Of a DNA stretch of 64,000 nucleotides, positions 46,766 through 55,203 are shown piece after piece (positions within the stretch are counted from its first letter, which is position 1; each line of letters begins with the position of its first letter). The DNA is from Sphingomonas caeni. Its GTDB lineage: Bacteria > Pseudomonadota > Alphaproteobacteria > Sphingomonadales > Sphingomonadaceae. The stretch lies in the NCBI RefSeq assembly GCF_026013415.1, contig NZ_JAPDOK010000002.1, positions 248,001 through 312,000 of the forward strand. The letters are read 5' to 3'. The notes beneath the pieces are model-generated. The model was given only the letters and a program-made list of their open reading frames with translations. It had not been told where the DNA came from and did no database searches. The position numbers and the translations under genes are program-made.

Positions 46766-47809
46766 CTAGAATTGGTGCCCGGTGCGATCGCGCTTGGTCG
46801 CCAGATAGCGTTCGTTGTGCGGATTGGGCGGCAGGCTGTGCGGCACCCGCTCGGCGACCTGAACCCCGTGCGCCTCGAGCGCGGCGACCTTCTCGGGATT
46901 GTTGGTCAGCAGCCGCACCCTGTCCTGCCCCAGCAGCGCCAGCATCCGCGCCGCGACCGCGAAGTTGCGCGAATCGACCGCGAAGCCGAGCCGCGTATTG
47001 GCGTCGACCGTGTCAAAGCCCTGATCCTGCAGCGCATAGGCGCGCAGCTTGTTGATCAGGCCGATCCCGCGCCCTTCCTGCCGGAGGTAGAGCAGGATGC
47101 CCCAGCCGCTCGTCTCGATCGCCGCGATCGCGGCATGGAGCTGCGGCCCGCAATCGCATTTGAGGCTGCCCAGCACATCGCCGGTCAGGCATTCGCTGTG
47201 CAGCCGGACCAGCGGCGGGTTGCCGTCGGGGGCGCCGATCAGGAGGGCGACATGCTCGCCGGGCATCTCGTCGGTGCGGAAAGCGACGATTTCGGCCTCT
47301 TCCGCGCCCGCCACCGGCAGCCGCGCGCGCGCGACGATGCGCAGGCGATCGGCATCCTCATGCGCATCGATATCGGCGGGGGTGATGGCGTCGCCCGCAT
47401 TCGGCAGCACGAAGAAGGCGGGGAGCACGCCCGCGATCCGCGCGAGTCGCAGGGCGGCAGCGGCCGATTCGGGCTCGGTCACCGGAATCGCGCGGAACGG
47501 GCCCTTCATCGGCGTGGCGAGATCGAACTGCGGGTCGGCGAGCGCGGTGGCGGTGTCGAAATCGAGCCAGGCGACGCGCTCGACCAGCACCGGCGCGTCG
47601 GGCACCGCGGCTTCGCGCTGATTCGCCAGCTTGAGCGTCAGCGCGCGGCCCGCGGAGATGAGCAACGGCGCGGCGCCTTCGGGATCGAATGCCTCGAGCC
47701 GCTCGCGATCCGCAGTCTCGACCGCCAGCAGCGACAGCCCGCCGATCGCGACCGGCCATCCGCGCCTGAGCGCGTCAATGGCGCGGGCGACAGATCGCGG
47801 ATCGCTCAA
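46766..47809 (-). CDS. ribA: GTP cyclohydrolase II with N-terminal extension
   Basis: A 347-residue protein. The C-terminal ~170 residues are GTP cyclohydrolase II, the first riboflavin step: zinc cysteines in HSECLTGDVLGSLKCDCGPQL, then LRQEGRGIGLINKLRAYALQ and TRLGFAVDSRNFAVAARML. The N-terminal ~170 residues replace the DHBP synthase seen in bifunctional RibBA and look degenerate, with no clear DHBP synthase active site. This layout is usual in sphingomonads. It overlaps xth by 4 bp. Confidence 0.93.
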   Translation of the reverse strand: MSDPRSVARAIDALRRGWPVAIGGLSLLAVETADRERLEAFDPEGAAPLLISAGRALTLKLANQREAAVPDAPVLVERVAWLDFDTATALADPQFDLATPMKGPFRAIPVTEPESAAAALRLARIAGVLPAFFVLPNAGDAITPADIDAHEDADRLRIVARARLPVAGAEEAEIVAFRTDEMPGEHVALLIGAPDGNPPLVRLHSECLTGDVLGSLKCDCGPQLHAAIAAIETSGWGILLYLRQEGRGIGLINKLRAYALQDQGFDTVDANTRLGFAVDSRNFAVAARMLALLGQDRVRLLTNNPEKVAALEAHGVQVAERVPHSLPPNPHNERYLATKRDRTGHQF

Positions 47810-48588
47810 AAATCGAACTCGGTGACGATAGGGACATGATCCGACGGCTTAAGCCAGCTCCGGCACGGCTCGCAGACCTTGTGCGTCACCGCCTTGTCCG
47901 CGACCTCGGGGCTCGCCCACATATGATCGAGCCGCCGCCCGCGGTCCGACGCCTCCCAGTCCTTGGCGCGATAGCTCCACCAGGTATAGCAGCGCTCGGG
48001 CGCGGGGATGAAGCGCCGCCCCAGATCGACCCAGCCATGCGCCGCCTGCAGCCGCGCCAGCGCCTCGACCTCGATCGGCGTATGGCTGACCACGTCGAGC
48101 AATTGCTTGTGGCTCCACACATCGCATTCGAGCGGGGCGATGTTGAAATCGCCGGTCAGGATGGTCGGGACGTCGAGCTGTGCGGACCATAGGGTCATCC
48201 GCTGGACGAAATCGAGTTTCTGCCCGAACTTGGGATTCAGCTCGCGGTCCGGGATATCGCCGCCCGCGGGCACATAGACATTTTCGAGCCGCACCCCGTT
48301 GGGGAGCCGCACCCCGACATGCCGCGCCTCGCCATTCGCCTGCCAGTCGAGCCGGTCGTCCTCGACCACCGGCACCCGCGCGACGATCGCGACGCCGTGG
48401 TGCATCTTCTGGCCGTGGATGATGACGTGATCATAGCCGAGCTTGCGAAAAGGGCCGGCGGGGAAATCGCCGTCGATCACCTTGGTTTCCTGCAGGCAGA
48501 GGATGTCGGGCGCTTCCTCCTTGAGGAATTGCTCGACGATATCGATCCGGAAGCGGACGGAATTGATGTTCCACGAAGCGATCTTCAT
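47806..48588 (-). CDS. xth: exodeoxyribonuclease III
   Basis: A 260-residue AP endonuclease/3'-exonuclease of the base-excision repair pathway. It has the full EEP fold signature: KIASWNINSVRFR, ILCLQETKV (catalytic Glu), GDFNIAPLECDVW, YTWWSYR, RLDHMWAS and SDHVPIVTEF. The upstream frame is open, but the ATG at 48588 gives the standard N-terminus. Coupled to ribA by a 4-bp overlap. Confidence 0.96.
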   Translation of the reverse strand: MKIASWNINSVRFRIDIVEQFLKEEAPDILCLQETKVIDGDFPAGPFRKLGYDHVIIHGQKMHHGVAIVARVPVVEDDRLDWQANGEARHVGVRLPNGVRLENVYVPAGGDIPDRELNPKFGQKLDFVQRMTLWSAQLDVPTILTGDFNIAPLECDVWSHKQLLDVVSHTPIEVEALARLQAAHGWVDLGRRFIPAPERCYTWWSYRAKDWEASDRGRRLDHMWASPEVADKAVTHKVCEPCRSWLKPSDHVPIVTEFDF

Positions 48589-48609
48589 GGGCGCGATGTA
48601 GCGTTTTTG

Positions 48610-48709
48610 TGAGGCGGTGCCAGCCCAGTCGCCCATCCGGGCACCTCGGTAAACTCTGGGTGGACGGGTGGGGGAGTGGGCTGGCACCGCCTCATCGGCG
48701 AGAGCCGAT
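48610..48709. repeat. long inverted repeat with GNRA hairpin, REP-like module
   Basis: An 18-bp perfect inverted pair (48610-48627 / 48677-48694) spans 85 bp just upstream of xth. The right arm runs into ATCGGC-GAGA-GCCGAT (48694-48709), a 6-bp stem with a GNRA tetraloop. The same module, with a covarying stem, recurs at 59795-59830. Confidence 0.8.
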
Positions 48710-48724
48710 CAAACCAAAAGGAAA

Positions 48725-48757
48725 GGCCCTCGCTCCGGGGGCATTGGAGCGAGGGCC
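48725..48757. terminator. 12-bp stem hairpin
   Basis: GGCCCTCGCTCC / GGAGCGAGGGCC, a perfect 12-bp stem around a 9-nt loop, in the xth-lolA gap. Stable enough to end transcription, but there is no adjacent T-run and it is far from both genes. The sequence between here and 48903 shows no gene. Confidence 0.5.
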
Positions 48758-48903
48758 GACCTGGCGTTCGTCACGCAGGCGGGAAGTGGGTCGTTCCGGG
48801 CAACAGGGGGAAAATCCCGGAGCCGCTCCACATCCGCAATCACTGTTCTAGTGGGGTAAAGCTGTCCGCCACATGAACGAAATTAACGTTTGGACCAGAG
48901 TCT

Positions 48904-49024
48904 GTTTCAGCGGAGCTGAAACGGTTGCGGTGCCGGCCCGCTCCCCCTCCCGGCCACCCTTATTCTAGTAGCCTATGGGTGGCCGGGAGGGGGAGCGGGC
49001 TGGCACCGATTCAGCAAAGCTGAA
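48904..49024. repeat. 32-nt inverted repeat flanked by small hairpins, downstream of lolA
   Basis: Arms 48928-48959 and 48977-49008 (32 nt, one mismatch) end in GGGAGCGGGCYGGCACCG, the REP-like core also present at 48672 and 59795. Each arm is flanked outside by a small GTTTCAG..CTGAAAC or TTCAGC..GCTGAA hairpin. It starts 7 bp from the lolA stop and may act as its terminator. The xth-lolA gap (442 bp) holds no gene. Confidence 0.8.
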
Positions 49025-49030
49025 ACGACT

Positions 49031-49657
49031 TTAACGCTTCGAGCCGCCATTCCTCCGCGGGTCGTTCCAGCGGAACGTCCCGTCGGCGACGGGGGCGTTG
49101 AAGCGCTGGTTCGACAGCCGGATCGAGGTGCGGTTGTTCTGCGAATCGAGCGCGACCCAACCCTCGAGCATCAGCCCGCCGGGCGCCGAGGCATTCTTCT
49201 GGAAGATCATCGTGATCCGGCCATATTCGGGATGCTTGGGATCGTGGACCTCGACCGAGATGACATCGGCGCTGCGCGACGGCATCAGCCGGGCGAACTG
49301 GGTGATGTCGCGCTTGGGGTTGAGCAGCACCGCGAGCGGCGAATTGCCGATCGGCCAGCGCTCGACTTGGCGGACCTGATAATCGATGAAATAGAGCGAG
49401 CTGCCATCGGCGACGATCAGCTGGGGAACACCCTTTTCATATTGGAAGCGGATCTTGCCAGGGCGCTTGAGCGTCATCGTGCCCGTCAGCGTGCGGCCGT
49501 TACGGTCGGTCTGGGCGAAAGTCGCGGTCATGGTCGATACCGACTGGAGGTGGGTCTGCACCTGCGCCAGCTCGGCCACCGGGGCGGCCGAGACCAGCAT
49601 CGGGGCGGCAAGGGCAACGGCGAACGGCGTGGCCAATCGAAACACAGCAATCTCCAA
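49031..49657 (-). CDS. lolA: outer-membrane lipoprotein carrier protein LolA
   Basis: A 208-residue periplasmic chaperone carrying lipoproteins from LolCDE to the outer membrane. It has a signal peptide (residues ~1-24, cleaved after SAA) and the LolA sheet signature MTATFAQTDRNGRTLTGTM, GKIRFQYEKGVPQLIVADG, LYFIDYQVRQVERWP. The C-terminus VADGTFRWNDPRR is typical. An rho gene lies upstream on the same strand. Confidence 0.94.
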   Translation of the reverse strand: MEIAVFRLATPFAVALAAPMLVSAAPVAELAQVQTHLQSVSTMTATFAQTDRNGRTLTGTMTLKRPGKIRFQYEKGVPQLIVADGSSLYFIDYQVRQVERWPIGNSPLAVLLNPKRDITQFARLMPSRSADVISVEVHDPKHPEYGRITMIFQKNASAPGGLMLEGWVALDSQNNRTSIRLSNQRFNAPVADGTFRWNDPRRNGGSKR

Positions 49658-49744
49658 ACTAGTCGAAACCCCCGCTAGCCCCCGCGGCTTGAATGCCCCG
49701 TGAACCCCTGGCGCGGGGCTTCGATCCTTCGCGTCGGGGTCCGA

Positions 49745-51001
49745 TTACTGGTTCATCGAGTCGAAGAAGTCCTCGTTGGTCTTCGAATCCTTCATCTTGT
49801 CGAGCAGGAATTCCATCGCGTCGATGGTGCCCATCTGCATCAGGATGCGGCGCAGGACCCACATCTTGGAGAGCTTGGCCTTGTCGACCAGCAGCTCTTC
49901 CTTGCGCGTGCCCGACTTGCCGACGTCGAGCGCCGGGAAGATGCGCTTGTCGGCCACCTTGCGGTCGAGGACGATTTCCGAGTTACCGGTGCCCTTGAAC
50001 TCTTCGAAGATGACCTCGTCCATGCGGCTGCCGGTATCGATCAGCGCGGTGGCGATGATCGAGAGCGAGCCGCCTTCCTCGATATTGCGCGCGGCGCCGA
50101 AGAAGCGCTTCGGGCGCTGGAGTGCGTTGGCGTCGACACCGCCGGTCAGCACCTTGCCTGAGCTCGGGACAACGGTGTTGTAGGCGCGGCCGAGGCGGGT
50201 GATGGAATCGAGCAGGATGACGACATCCTTCTTGTGCTCGACGAGGCGCTTGGCCTTTTCGATCACCATCTCGGCGACCTGGACGTGGCGCGTCGCGGGC
50301 TCGTCGAAGGTCGAGGACACGACCTCGCCCTTCACGCTGCGCTGCATGTCGGTGACTTCCTCGGGGCGCTCGTCGATGAGCAGCACCAGCAGGAACACCT
50401 CGGGGTGATTGTCGGTGATCGCCTTGGCGATGTTCTGGAGCATCACCGTCTTGCCGACGCGCGGCGGCGCGACGATCAACGTGCGCTGGCCCTTGCCCTG
50501 CGGACTGATGATGTCGATCACGCGTGCCGACTTGTCCTTGACGGTCGGGTCGGCGGGATCGAGCGTCAGCTTGCTCTCGGGATAGAGCGGGGTGAGGTTG
50601 TCGAAATTGACGCGGTGGCGGACCGCGTCGGGATCGTCGAAATTGACCGAGACCAGCCGGGTCAGCGCGAAATAGCGCTCGCCGTCCTTGGGTCCACGGA
50701 TCTCGCCCTCGACCGTATCGCCGGTGCGCAGGCCGAATTTCCGGACCTGGTTGGGCGAGATATAGATGTCGTCGGGGCCGGCGAGATAATTGGCCTGGGC
50801 GCTGCGCAGGAAGCCGAAGCCGTCCTGGAGCACTTCGATCGTACCCTCGCCCATGATCTGCTCGCCATTCTCGGCCTGGGCCTTGAGGATGGCGAAGAGC
50901 AGGTCCTGCTTGCGGAGGGTCGATGCCCCCTCGACGCCGAGCTCCTCGGCCATTTCGACCAGCTCCGCGGGGGGTGTCTTCTTCAAGTCTTTGAGATGCA
51001 T
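49745..51001 (-). CDS. rho: transcription termination factor Rho
   Basis: A 418-residue hexameric RNA helicase. The N-terminal RNA-binding domain shows [21 protein letters not shown] and [20 protein letters not shown]. The motor has Walker [32 protein letters not shown] and the Q-loop/R-loop segments [11 protein letters not shown] and [23 protein letters not shown]. The upstream frame is open, but the ATG at 51001 gives the standard start. Sits in the hemE-hemJ-rho run next to the proposed origin. Confidence 0.98.
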   Translation of the reverse strand: MHLKDLKKTPPAELVEMAEELGVEGASTLRKQDLLFAILKAQAENGEQIMGEGTIEVLQDGFGFLRSAQANYLAGPDDIYISPNQVRKFGLRTGDTVEGEIRGPKDGERYFALTRLVSVNFDDPDAVRHRVNFDNLTPLYPESKLTLDPADPTVKDKSARVIDIISPQGKGQRTLIVAPPRVGKTVMLQNIAKAITDNHPEVFLLVLLIDERPEEVTDMQRSVKGEVVSSTFDEPATRHVQVAEMVIEKAKRLVEHKKDVVILLDSITRLGRAYNTVVPSSGKVLTGGVDANALQRPKRFFGAARNIEEGGSLSIIATALIDTGSRMDEVIFEEFKGTGNSEIVLDRKVADKRIFPALDVGKSGTRKEELLVDKAKLSKMWVLRRILMQMGTIDAMEFLLDKMKDSKTNEDFFDSMNQ

Positions 51002-51140
51002 GGAGACTCTCGATACGAAAAATCTTGGGGGGAGCGTCGGTCGGCGAAATGCGCGGACATGCGATGCTAAAAGGAGGGATGCGCCCGGAAGCCGGGGCAC
51101 AAGGCGGAATTAGGTGGGGGGGAACCCCAAGTCAACCGGC

Positions 51141-51593
51141 TTAGAAGGGTTTGACCACCACCAGCACGACAATCAGGATCACCGCGAGCGCGGGGACTTC
51201 GCCCAGCATCCGCAGCGTGCGCGTGGGGATCAGGGTTTCGCCCTTCGCCAGCTTCTTCGCATAGCCGAGCGCCCAGCCATGATAGCCCGACAGCGCGAAC
51301 ACGAGCGCCAGCTTGGCGTGGAGCCAGCCGAGCCCGGGCGCGCCGTCGATCAGCCCGGCATTGACCGCCAGCGCCAGCCCCAGCAGCCAGACGATGCCGA
51401 TCGAGGGGCCGAGGATCATCTGCTTGAGCTTGGCCTCGCGTTCCTGCCATTTGACGGCCTCGGCGGTGCCGAGCGCTTCCTGGTGGTGGACGAGATAGCG
51501 CGGGAGCAGGAACAGCCCCGCCATCCAGAAGATCACGAAGATGATATGGGCCGCCTTGACCCACAGATAGGCGCCGCCGAGCCAGCCGATCAT
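51141..51593 (-). CDS. hemJ: protoporphyrinogen oxidase HemJ
   Basis: A 150-residue four-helix membrane protein of the HemJ (CopD-like) family, converting protoporphyrinogen IX to protoporphyrin. Family marks are the His-bearing first helix (LWVKAAHIIFVIFWMAGLFLLPRYLVHH), WLHAKLALVFALSGYHGW and the terminal RMLGEVPALAVILIVVLVVVKPF. The start 51593 overlaps the hemE stop by 4 bp. With hemE upstream it forms a haem operon. Confidence 0.95.
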   Translation of the reverse strand: MIGWLGGAYLWVKAAHIIFVIFWMAGLFLLPRYLVHHQEALGTAEAVKWQEREAKLKQMILGPSIGIVWLLGLALAVNAGLIDGAPGLGWLHAKLALVFALSGYHGWALGYAKKLAKGETLIPTRTLRMLGEVPALAVILIVVLVVVKPF

Positions 51594-52642
51594 GACGGAA
51601 CCCCTTCTTTTTGGCCCCTGACGCGCGCCAGTAACTGCTCGACATGGGCAATCGGCGTATCCTGCTGGATGCCATGGCCGAGATTGAAGATATGGGGGCG
51701 ATCGGCGAAGGCGGCAAGGATGCGGTCGATCGCGGCATCGAGCGCCGCGCCGCCCGCGATCAGGGCGAGCGGATCGAGATTGCCCTGGACGGGCAGGCCC
51801 TTGGGGAGCGCGGCATCGGCCCAGACGGGATCCACGCTCTCGTCGAGGCCGATCGCGTTCACCCCGGTTTCGCGCGCATAGGCGGCCAGCTTGCCGCCGG
51901 CGCCCTTGGGGAAGCCGATCACCGGGGTATCGGGCGCGCGCTCCCGCAGCGCCGACACGATTCGGGCGGTGGGCGCGATCACCCATTGCTCGAACTGCGC
52001 GGGCGACAGGCTGCCCGACCAGCTGTCGAACAGCTGGACCGCTTCGACACCCGCTTCGATCTGGCCCGCCAGATAATCGACCGTGCAATCGGCGATACGC
52101 GCGATGAGTTCGCTCATCAGCGCCGGATCGGCATAGGCAAGGCGGCGCGCCTCGGCCTGTTCGCGGCTGCCCTGGCCCGCGATCATATAGGTCGCGACGG
52201 TCCAGGGGCTGCCCGCAAAGCCCAGGAAGGCCGTCGATGGGGGCAGCATGCCGGCGACCCGGCGAACCGTGCCGTAGACCGGCTCCAGGGCGCTCAGATT
52301 TGATTTCAGACCGTCGAGGACCGCGCGGCTCTGCACGACGGGGGCGAGGCGCGGGCCCTCGCCGGTCTCGAACCACAAATCCTGGCCGAGCGCCATCGGC
52401 ACCATCAGGATATCCGAGAAGAGGATCGCCCCGTCCATCCCGAAGCGGCGGATCGGCTGGAGGGTGATCTCGGCCGCGGCGTCGCTGTCGTTCACCAGCT
52501 CGAGGAATCCGCCCTTCTCGGCCCTGAGCGCGCGATACTCGGGCAAATACCGCCCCGCCTGGCGCATCAGCCAGATCGGAGGAACGGCCTGCTTCTCGCC
52601 ACGCAGAGTCGCCAGCAAGGGTTTGGGAACGGAACGGGTCAG
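51590..52642 (-). CDS. hemE: uroporphyrinogen decarboxylase
   Basis: Decarboxylates uroporphyrinogen III to coproporphyrinogen III. It has IWLMRQAGRYLPEYRALR with the active-site arginine, FSDILMVPMALGQDLWFE, GFAGSPWTVATYMI and NLGHGIQQDTP. There is no ATG or GTG near the N-terminus. The candidate start is CTG at 52642, with an AGGAAG site 6 bp upstream, giving an N-terminus of about 24 residues before the RQAGRYLPEY motif. A TTG at 52618 is the alternative and gives 342 residues. The 350-residue length is normal for the family. First gene of hemE-hemJ-rho, beside the proposed oriC. Confidence 0.93.
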   Translation of the reverse strand: MTRSVPKPLLATLRGEKQAVPPIWLMRQAGRYLPEYRALRAEKGGFLELVNDSDAAAEITLQPIRRFGMDGAILFSDILMVPMALGQDLWFETGEGPRLAPVVQSRAVLDGLKSNLSALEPVYGTVRRVAGMLPPSTAFLGFAGSPWTVATYMIAGQGSREQAEARRLAYADPALMSELIARIADCTVDYLAGQIEAGVEAVQLFDSWSGSLSPAQFEQWVIAPTARIVSALRERAPDTPVIGFPKGAGGKLAAYARETGVNAIGLDESVDPVWADAALPKGLPVQGNLDPLALIAGGAALDAAIDRILAAFADRPHIFNLGHGIQQDTPIAHVEQLLARVRGQKEGVPS

Positions 52643-52946
52643 CGCGCGCTTCCTAATACTATAAGAGAAGAATCTAAGGAGGTTGTTGGAGGTAGTAGGG
52701 GCGTTGATGCCGGGGCTTATGCTTTCGTTCGCACCTTGCCAACAGCTTGACTCGGATGCGCCTACGCAACTCCACGGAGTCGCTCGAGGGATTCCCGAAT
52801 TCCACAGCCTGTGGATCGAAACCGGGGGCTGGGGACCCAGCTGTGGATTGTCATAGACGGATTCGGCGGAATCACGCGCTTGGCCGCCGCCCGGGGTTGC
52901 GCTAGCGCCTGTCCGTCATGTTACCCACAGGCTTGTCCCTTCGCTG
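52643..52946. other. candidate chromosomal replication origin (oriC)
   Basis: The gap between hemE (minus) and PPSR (plus). DnaA-box-like 9-mers are TTACCCACA at 52921, and on the minus strand CGATCCACA (52810-52818) and CAATCCACA (52842-52850). A fourth, weak match is AATTCCACA at 52798. An AT-rich stretch (52651-52680, 9 G/C of 30) could be the unwinding element. Genes switch from all-minus to all-plus here, and hemE with PPSR-maf-aroE-coaE-dnaQ flanks known alphaproteobacterial origins. The parS sites are 16-18 kb away. Origin function itself is inferred. Confidence 0.7.
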
Positions 52947-53777
52947 ATGCGGCTGCACCTCCATCTTCTCTCGGATTCAACCGGCGAGACGCTGGAGAAT
53001 ATCGCGAAGGCGGCGCTGGCCCAGTATGACGATGTCGAGACGTTGCGCCACTTCTGGCCGATGGTGCGCAGCGAGGCGCATCTCGAGCGGATCCTCCAGG
53101 AGATCGCGCTCAATCCGGGTCTGGTGATCTTCACGCTGGTGAATTCGGAGATCCGGCGGACACTCGAAAGCCGCTGCCGCGCAATGGGGTTGCCCGCGAT
53201 CGCGCCGCTCGATCCGGTCAATCACGCATTGTCGCAATTGCTGGGGCAGGAGGCCAAGGCGCGGCCCGGGCGCCAGCATATGCTCGATGCCGCCTATTTC
53301 GCGCGCGTGGAGGCGATCCAATGGACCATCGCGCATGACGACGGGATCGGCGCGGAGGATTGGGAGGAGGCCGATATCGTGCTGGCGGGGGTCTCGCGCT
53401 CGTCCAAGACGCCGACCTCGATCTATCTCGCCAACCGCGGTTACAAGACCGCGAACATCCCGATCGTCGTCGAATCGCCGCCGCCGGCCGAGCTCTATTC
53501 GCTCAGGCATCCGCTGGTGGTGGGGCTGACCACCAGTGCCGACCGGCTGGTGGCGATACGGCGCAACCGGTTGCTGTCACTCAACCAGCAGCCCGAGACA
53601 TCCTATGTCGATCAGGATTCGGTCGCGCGCGAGATTGCGTTCGCGCGCCGCATGTTCGCCGATCATGGCTGGCCAGTGATCGACGTGACGCGCCGCTCGA
53701 TCGAGGAGACCGCGGCGGCGATCATCACCATGGTCAATGAGCGGACCCTGGGCGAAGGCTCGGAGGAGGCGCCGTGA
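52947..53777 (+). CDS. pyruvate, phosphate dikinase/PEP synthase regulatory protein (DUF299)
   Basis: A 276-residue bifunctional kinase/pyrophosphorylase that phosphorylates and dephosphorylates PPDK or PEP synthase. The P-loop is LAGVSRSSKTPTSIYLANRG. The N-terminus HLHLLSDSTGETLENIA is typical, and a C-terminal SYVDQDSVAREIAFARRMF completes the family pattern. It is the first gene rightward of the proposed origin. Its stop overlaps the maf-like GTG start by 4 bp (GTGA). Confidence 0.94.
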   Translation: MRLHLHLLSDSTGETLENIAKAALAQYDDVETLRHFWPMVRSEAHLERILQEIALNPGLVIFTLVNSEIRRTLESRCRAMGLPAIAPLDPVNHALSQLLGQEAKARPGRQHMLDAAYFARVEAIQWTIAHDDGIGAEDWEEADIVLAGVSRSSKTPTSIYLANRGYKTANIPIVVESPPPAELYSLRHPLVVGLTTSADRLVAIRRNRLLSLNQQPETSYVDQDSVAREIAFARRMFADHGWPVIDVTRRSIEETAAAIITMVNERTLGEGSEEAP

Positions 53778-54370
53778 GACTGGTGCTGGCGTCGCAGAGC
53801 GCGTCGCGGCGGGCGATGCTCGATGCGGCAGGGGTGCCGTATGAGGCGGTCTCTCCGCAGGTCGATGAGGAATCGGCCAAGGCCAGCTTGCTCGCGGCAA
53901 AAGTCGCGCCGCGCGACCTTGCCGATGCGCTGGCCGAACTGAAGGCGCTCAAGCTTTCAGGGCTCGATCCGACGGCCCTGGTGCTGGGCGGGGACTCGGT
54001 GGTGGCGCTCGCGGATGGGCGGCTGCTCGACAAGCCGCTGAGCCGGGAGGATGCCGCCGAGCATCTGCGGGCGATGTCGGGGGGCACGCATGATATCTTC
54101 AGCGCCGCGGTGATCGCCGAGGGCGGGCGGCCGGTGTGGCGGCATGTCGACCGCGCGCGGCTGACGGTCCGGCCGCTCTCGGATGCGTTCATAGATCAGT
54201 ATCTGGATGCCGAATGGCCGGCGATTTCGGGGTGCGTCGGCTGCTTCCGGATCGAGGGGATGGGGGTGCAGCTCTTTTCCGGACTGCAGGGAAGTCAGTT
54301 CACGATCCTGGGGATGCCGTTGATCAATATCCTCGATTATCTGCGGGTTAGGGGAGTGCTGACGTCATGA
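53774..54370 (+). CDS. Maf-like nucleoside triphosphate pyrophosphatase
   Basis: A 198-residue Maf/HAM1-type NTP pyrophosphatase, cleaning non-canonical nucleotides. It has the LVLASQSASRRAML phosphate loop and LVLGGDSVVAL. The start is GTG at 53774, in a GTGA overlap with the previous gene, and the stop overlaps aroE by 4 bp. Which subfamily (m7GTP or dTTP/UTP) it belongs to cannot be told. Confidence 0.92.
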   Translation: MRLVLASQSASRRAMLDAAGVPYEAVSPQVDEESAKASLLAAKVAPRDLADALAELKALKLSGLDPTALVLGGDSVVALADGRLLDKPLSREDAAEHLRAMSGGTHDIFSAAVIAEGGRPVWRHVDRARLTVRPLSDAFIDQYLDAEWPAISGCVGCFRIEGMGVQLFSGLQGSQFTILGMPLINILDYLRVRGVLTS

Positions 54371-55203
54371 CACGGCCTTACGCCGAGGTGATCGGCGACC
54401 CGATTTCGCACTCCAAATCGCCCGCGATTCACCGCTTCTGGCTCGAGCAGCTCGGGATCGAGGCCGAGTATCGCGCCCAGCATGTGACGCCCGAGGGCCT
54501 AGCAGCCTATTTCGAATCGCGGCGTGACGATCCCGATTGGCGCGGGTGCAATATCACCATCCCGCACAAGCAGGCGGCGCTCGATCTGGTCGGCGATCCC
54601 GGCGGCATCCGCGCGACGATCGGCGCGATCAACACGGTGATCCGGGGCGAGGATGGCGGCCTGATCGGCACGAACACCGACGCCGGCGGATTCTATGCGC
54701 CGATCGCGGGGCTCGATCTGGCGGGCAGGCATGCGCTGGTGATCGGCGCGGGCGGCGCGGCGCGCGCGATCCTGTTCGCGCTGTCGAAGCTCGGGATCGG
54801 CCGCGTGACCATCCAGAACCGCAATGTGCTCAAGGCGGCGGCGTTGCTCTCCAGCTTCGGGCTCAAGGGCGATGCGGTGCCGCTCGGATCGCCGGTGCCC
54901 CCGGTCGATCTGCTGGTCAATTCGAGCGCGCTGGGGATGAAGGGCCAGCCGGCGCTCGAGATCGACCTGGCGTCCTTGCCCGATGACGCGGTGGTCTATG
55001 ACATCGTCTATGCCCCGCTCGAGACCGATCTGCTCGCTCAGGCGCATGCGCGCGAACTGGCGACCGTGGACGGGCTCGACATGCTGATCGGCCAGGCGGC
55101 GCTGGCGTTCGAGCTGTTCTTCGGCGCCGAACCGCCGCGCGACCGCGACGACGAGCTGCGCGAATTGCTGACCCCGGATCGGGGTCCGGGGCAGGCTTCA
55201 TGA
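54367..55203 (+). CDS. aroE: shikimate dehydrogenase
   Basis: A 278-residue NADPH enzyme of the shikimate pathway reducing 3-dehydroshikimate. It shows VIGDPISHSKSPAIHRFWLE, the catalytic-lysine segment NITIPHKQAALDL, GTNTDAGGFY and the NADP loop VIGAGGAARAILFAL. ATGA overlaps with maf and coaE show coupling. Identification is secure. Confidence 0.97.
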   Translation: MTRPYAEVIGDPISHSKSPAIHRFWLEQLGIEAEYRAQHVTPEGLAAYFESRRDDPDWRGCNITIPHKQAALDLVGDPGGIRATIGAINTVIRGEDGGLIGTNTDAGGFYAPIAGLDLAGRHALVIGAGGAARAILFALSKLGIGRVTIQNRNVLKAAALLSSFGLKGDAVPLGSPVPPVDLLVNSSALGMKGQPALEIDLASLPDDAVVYDIVYAPLETDLLAQAHARELATVDGLDMLIGQAALAFELFFGAEPPRDRDDELRELLTPDRGPGQAS

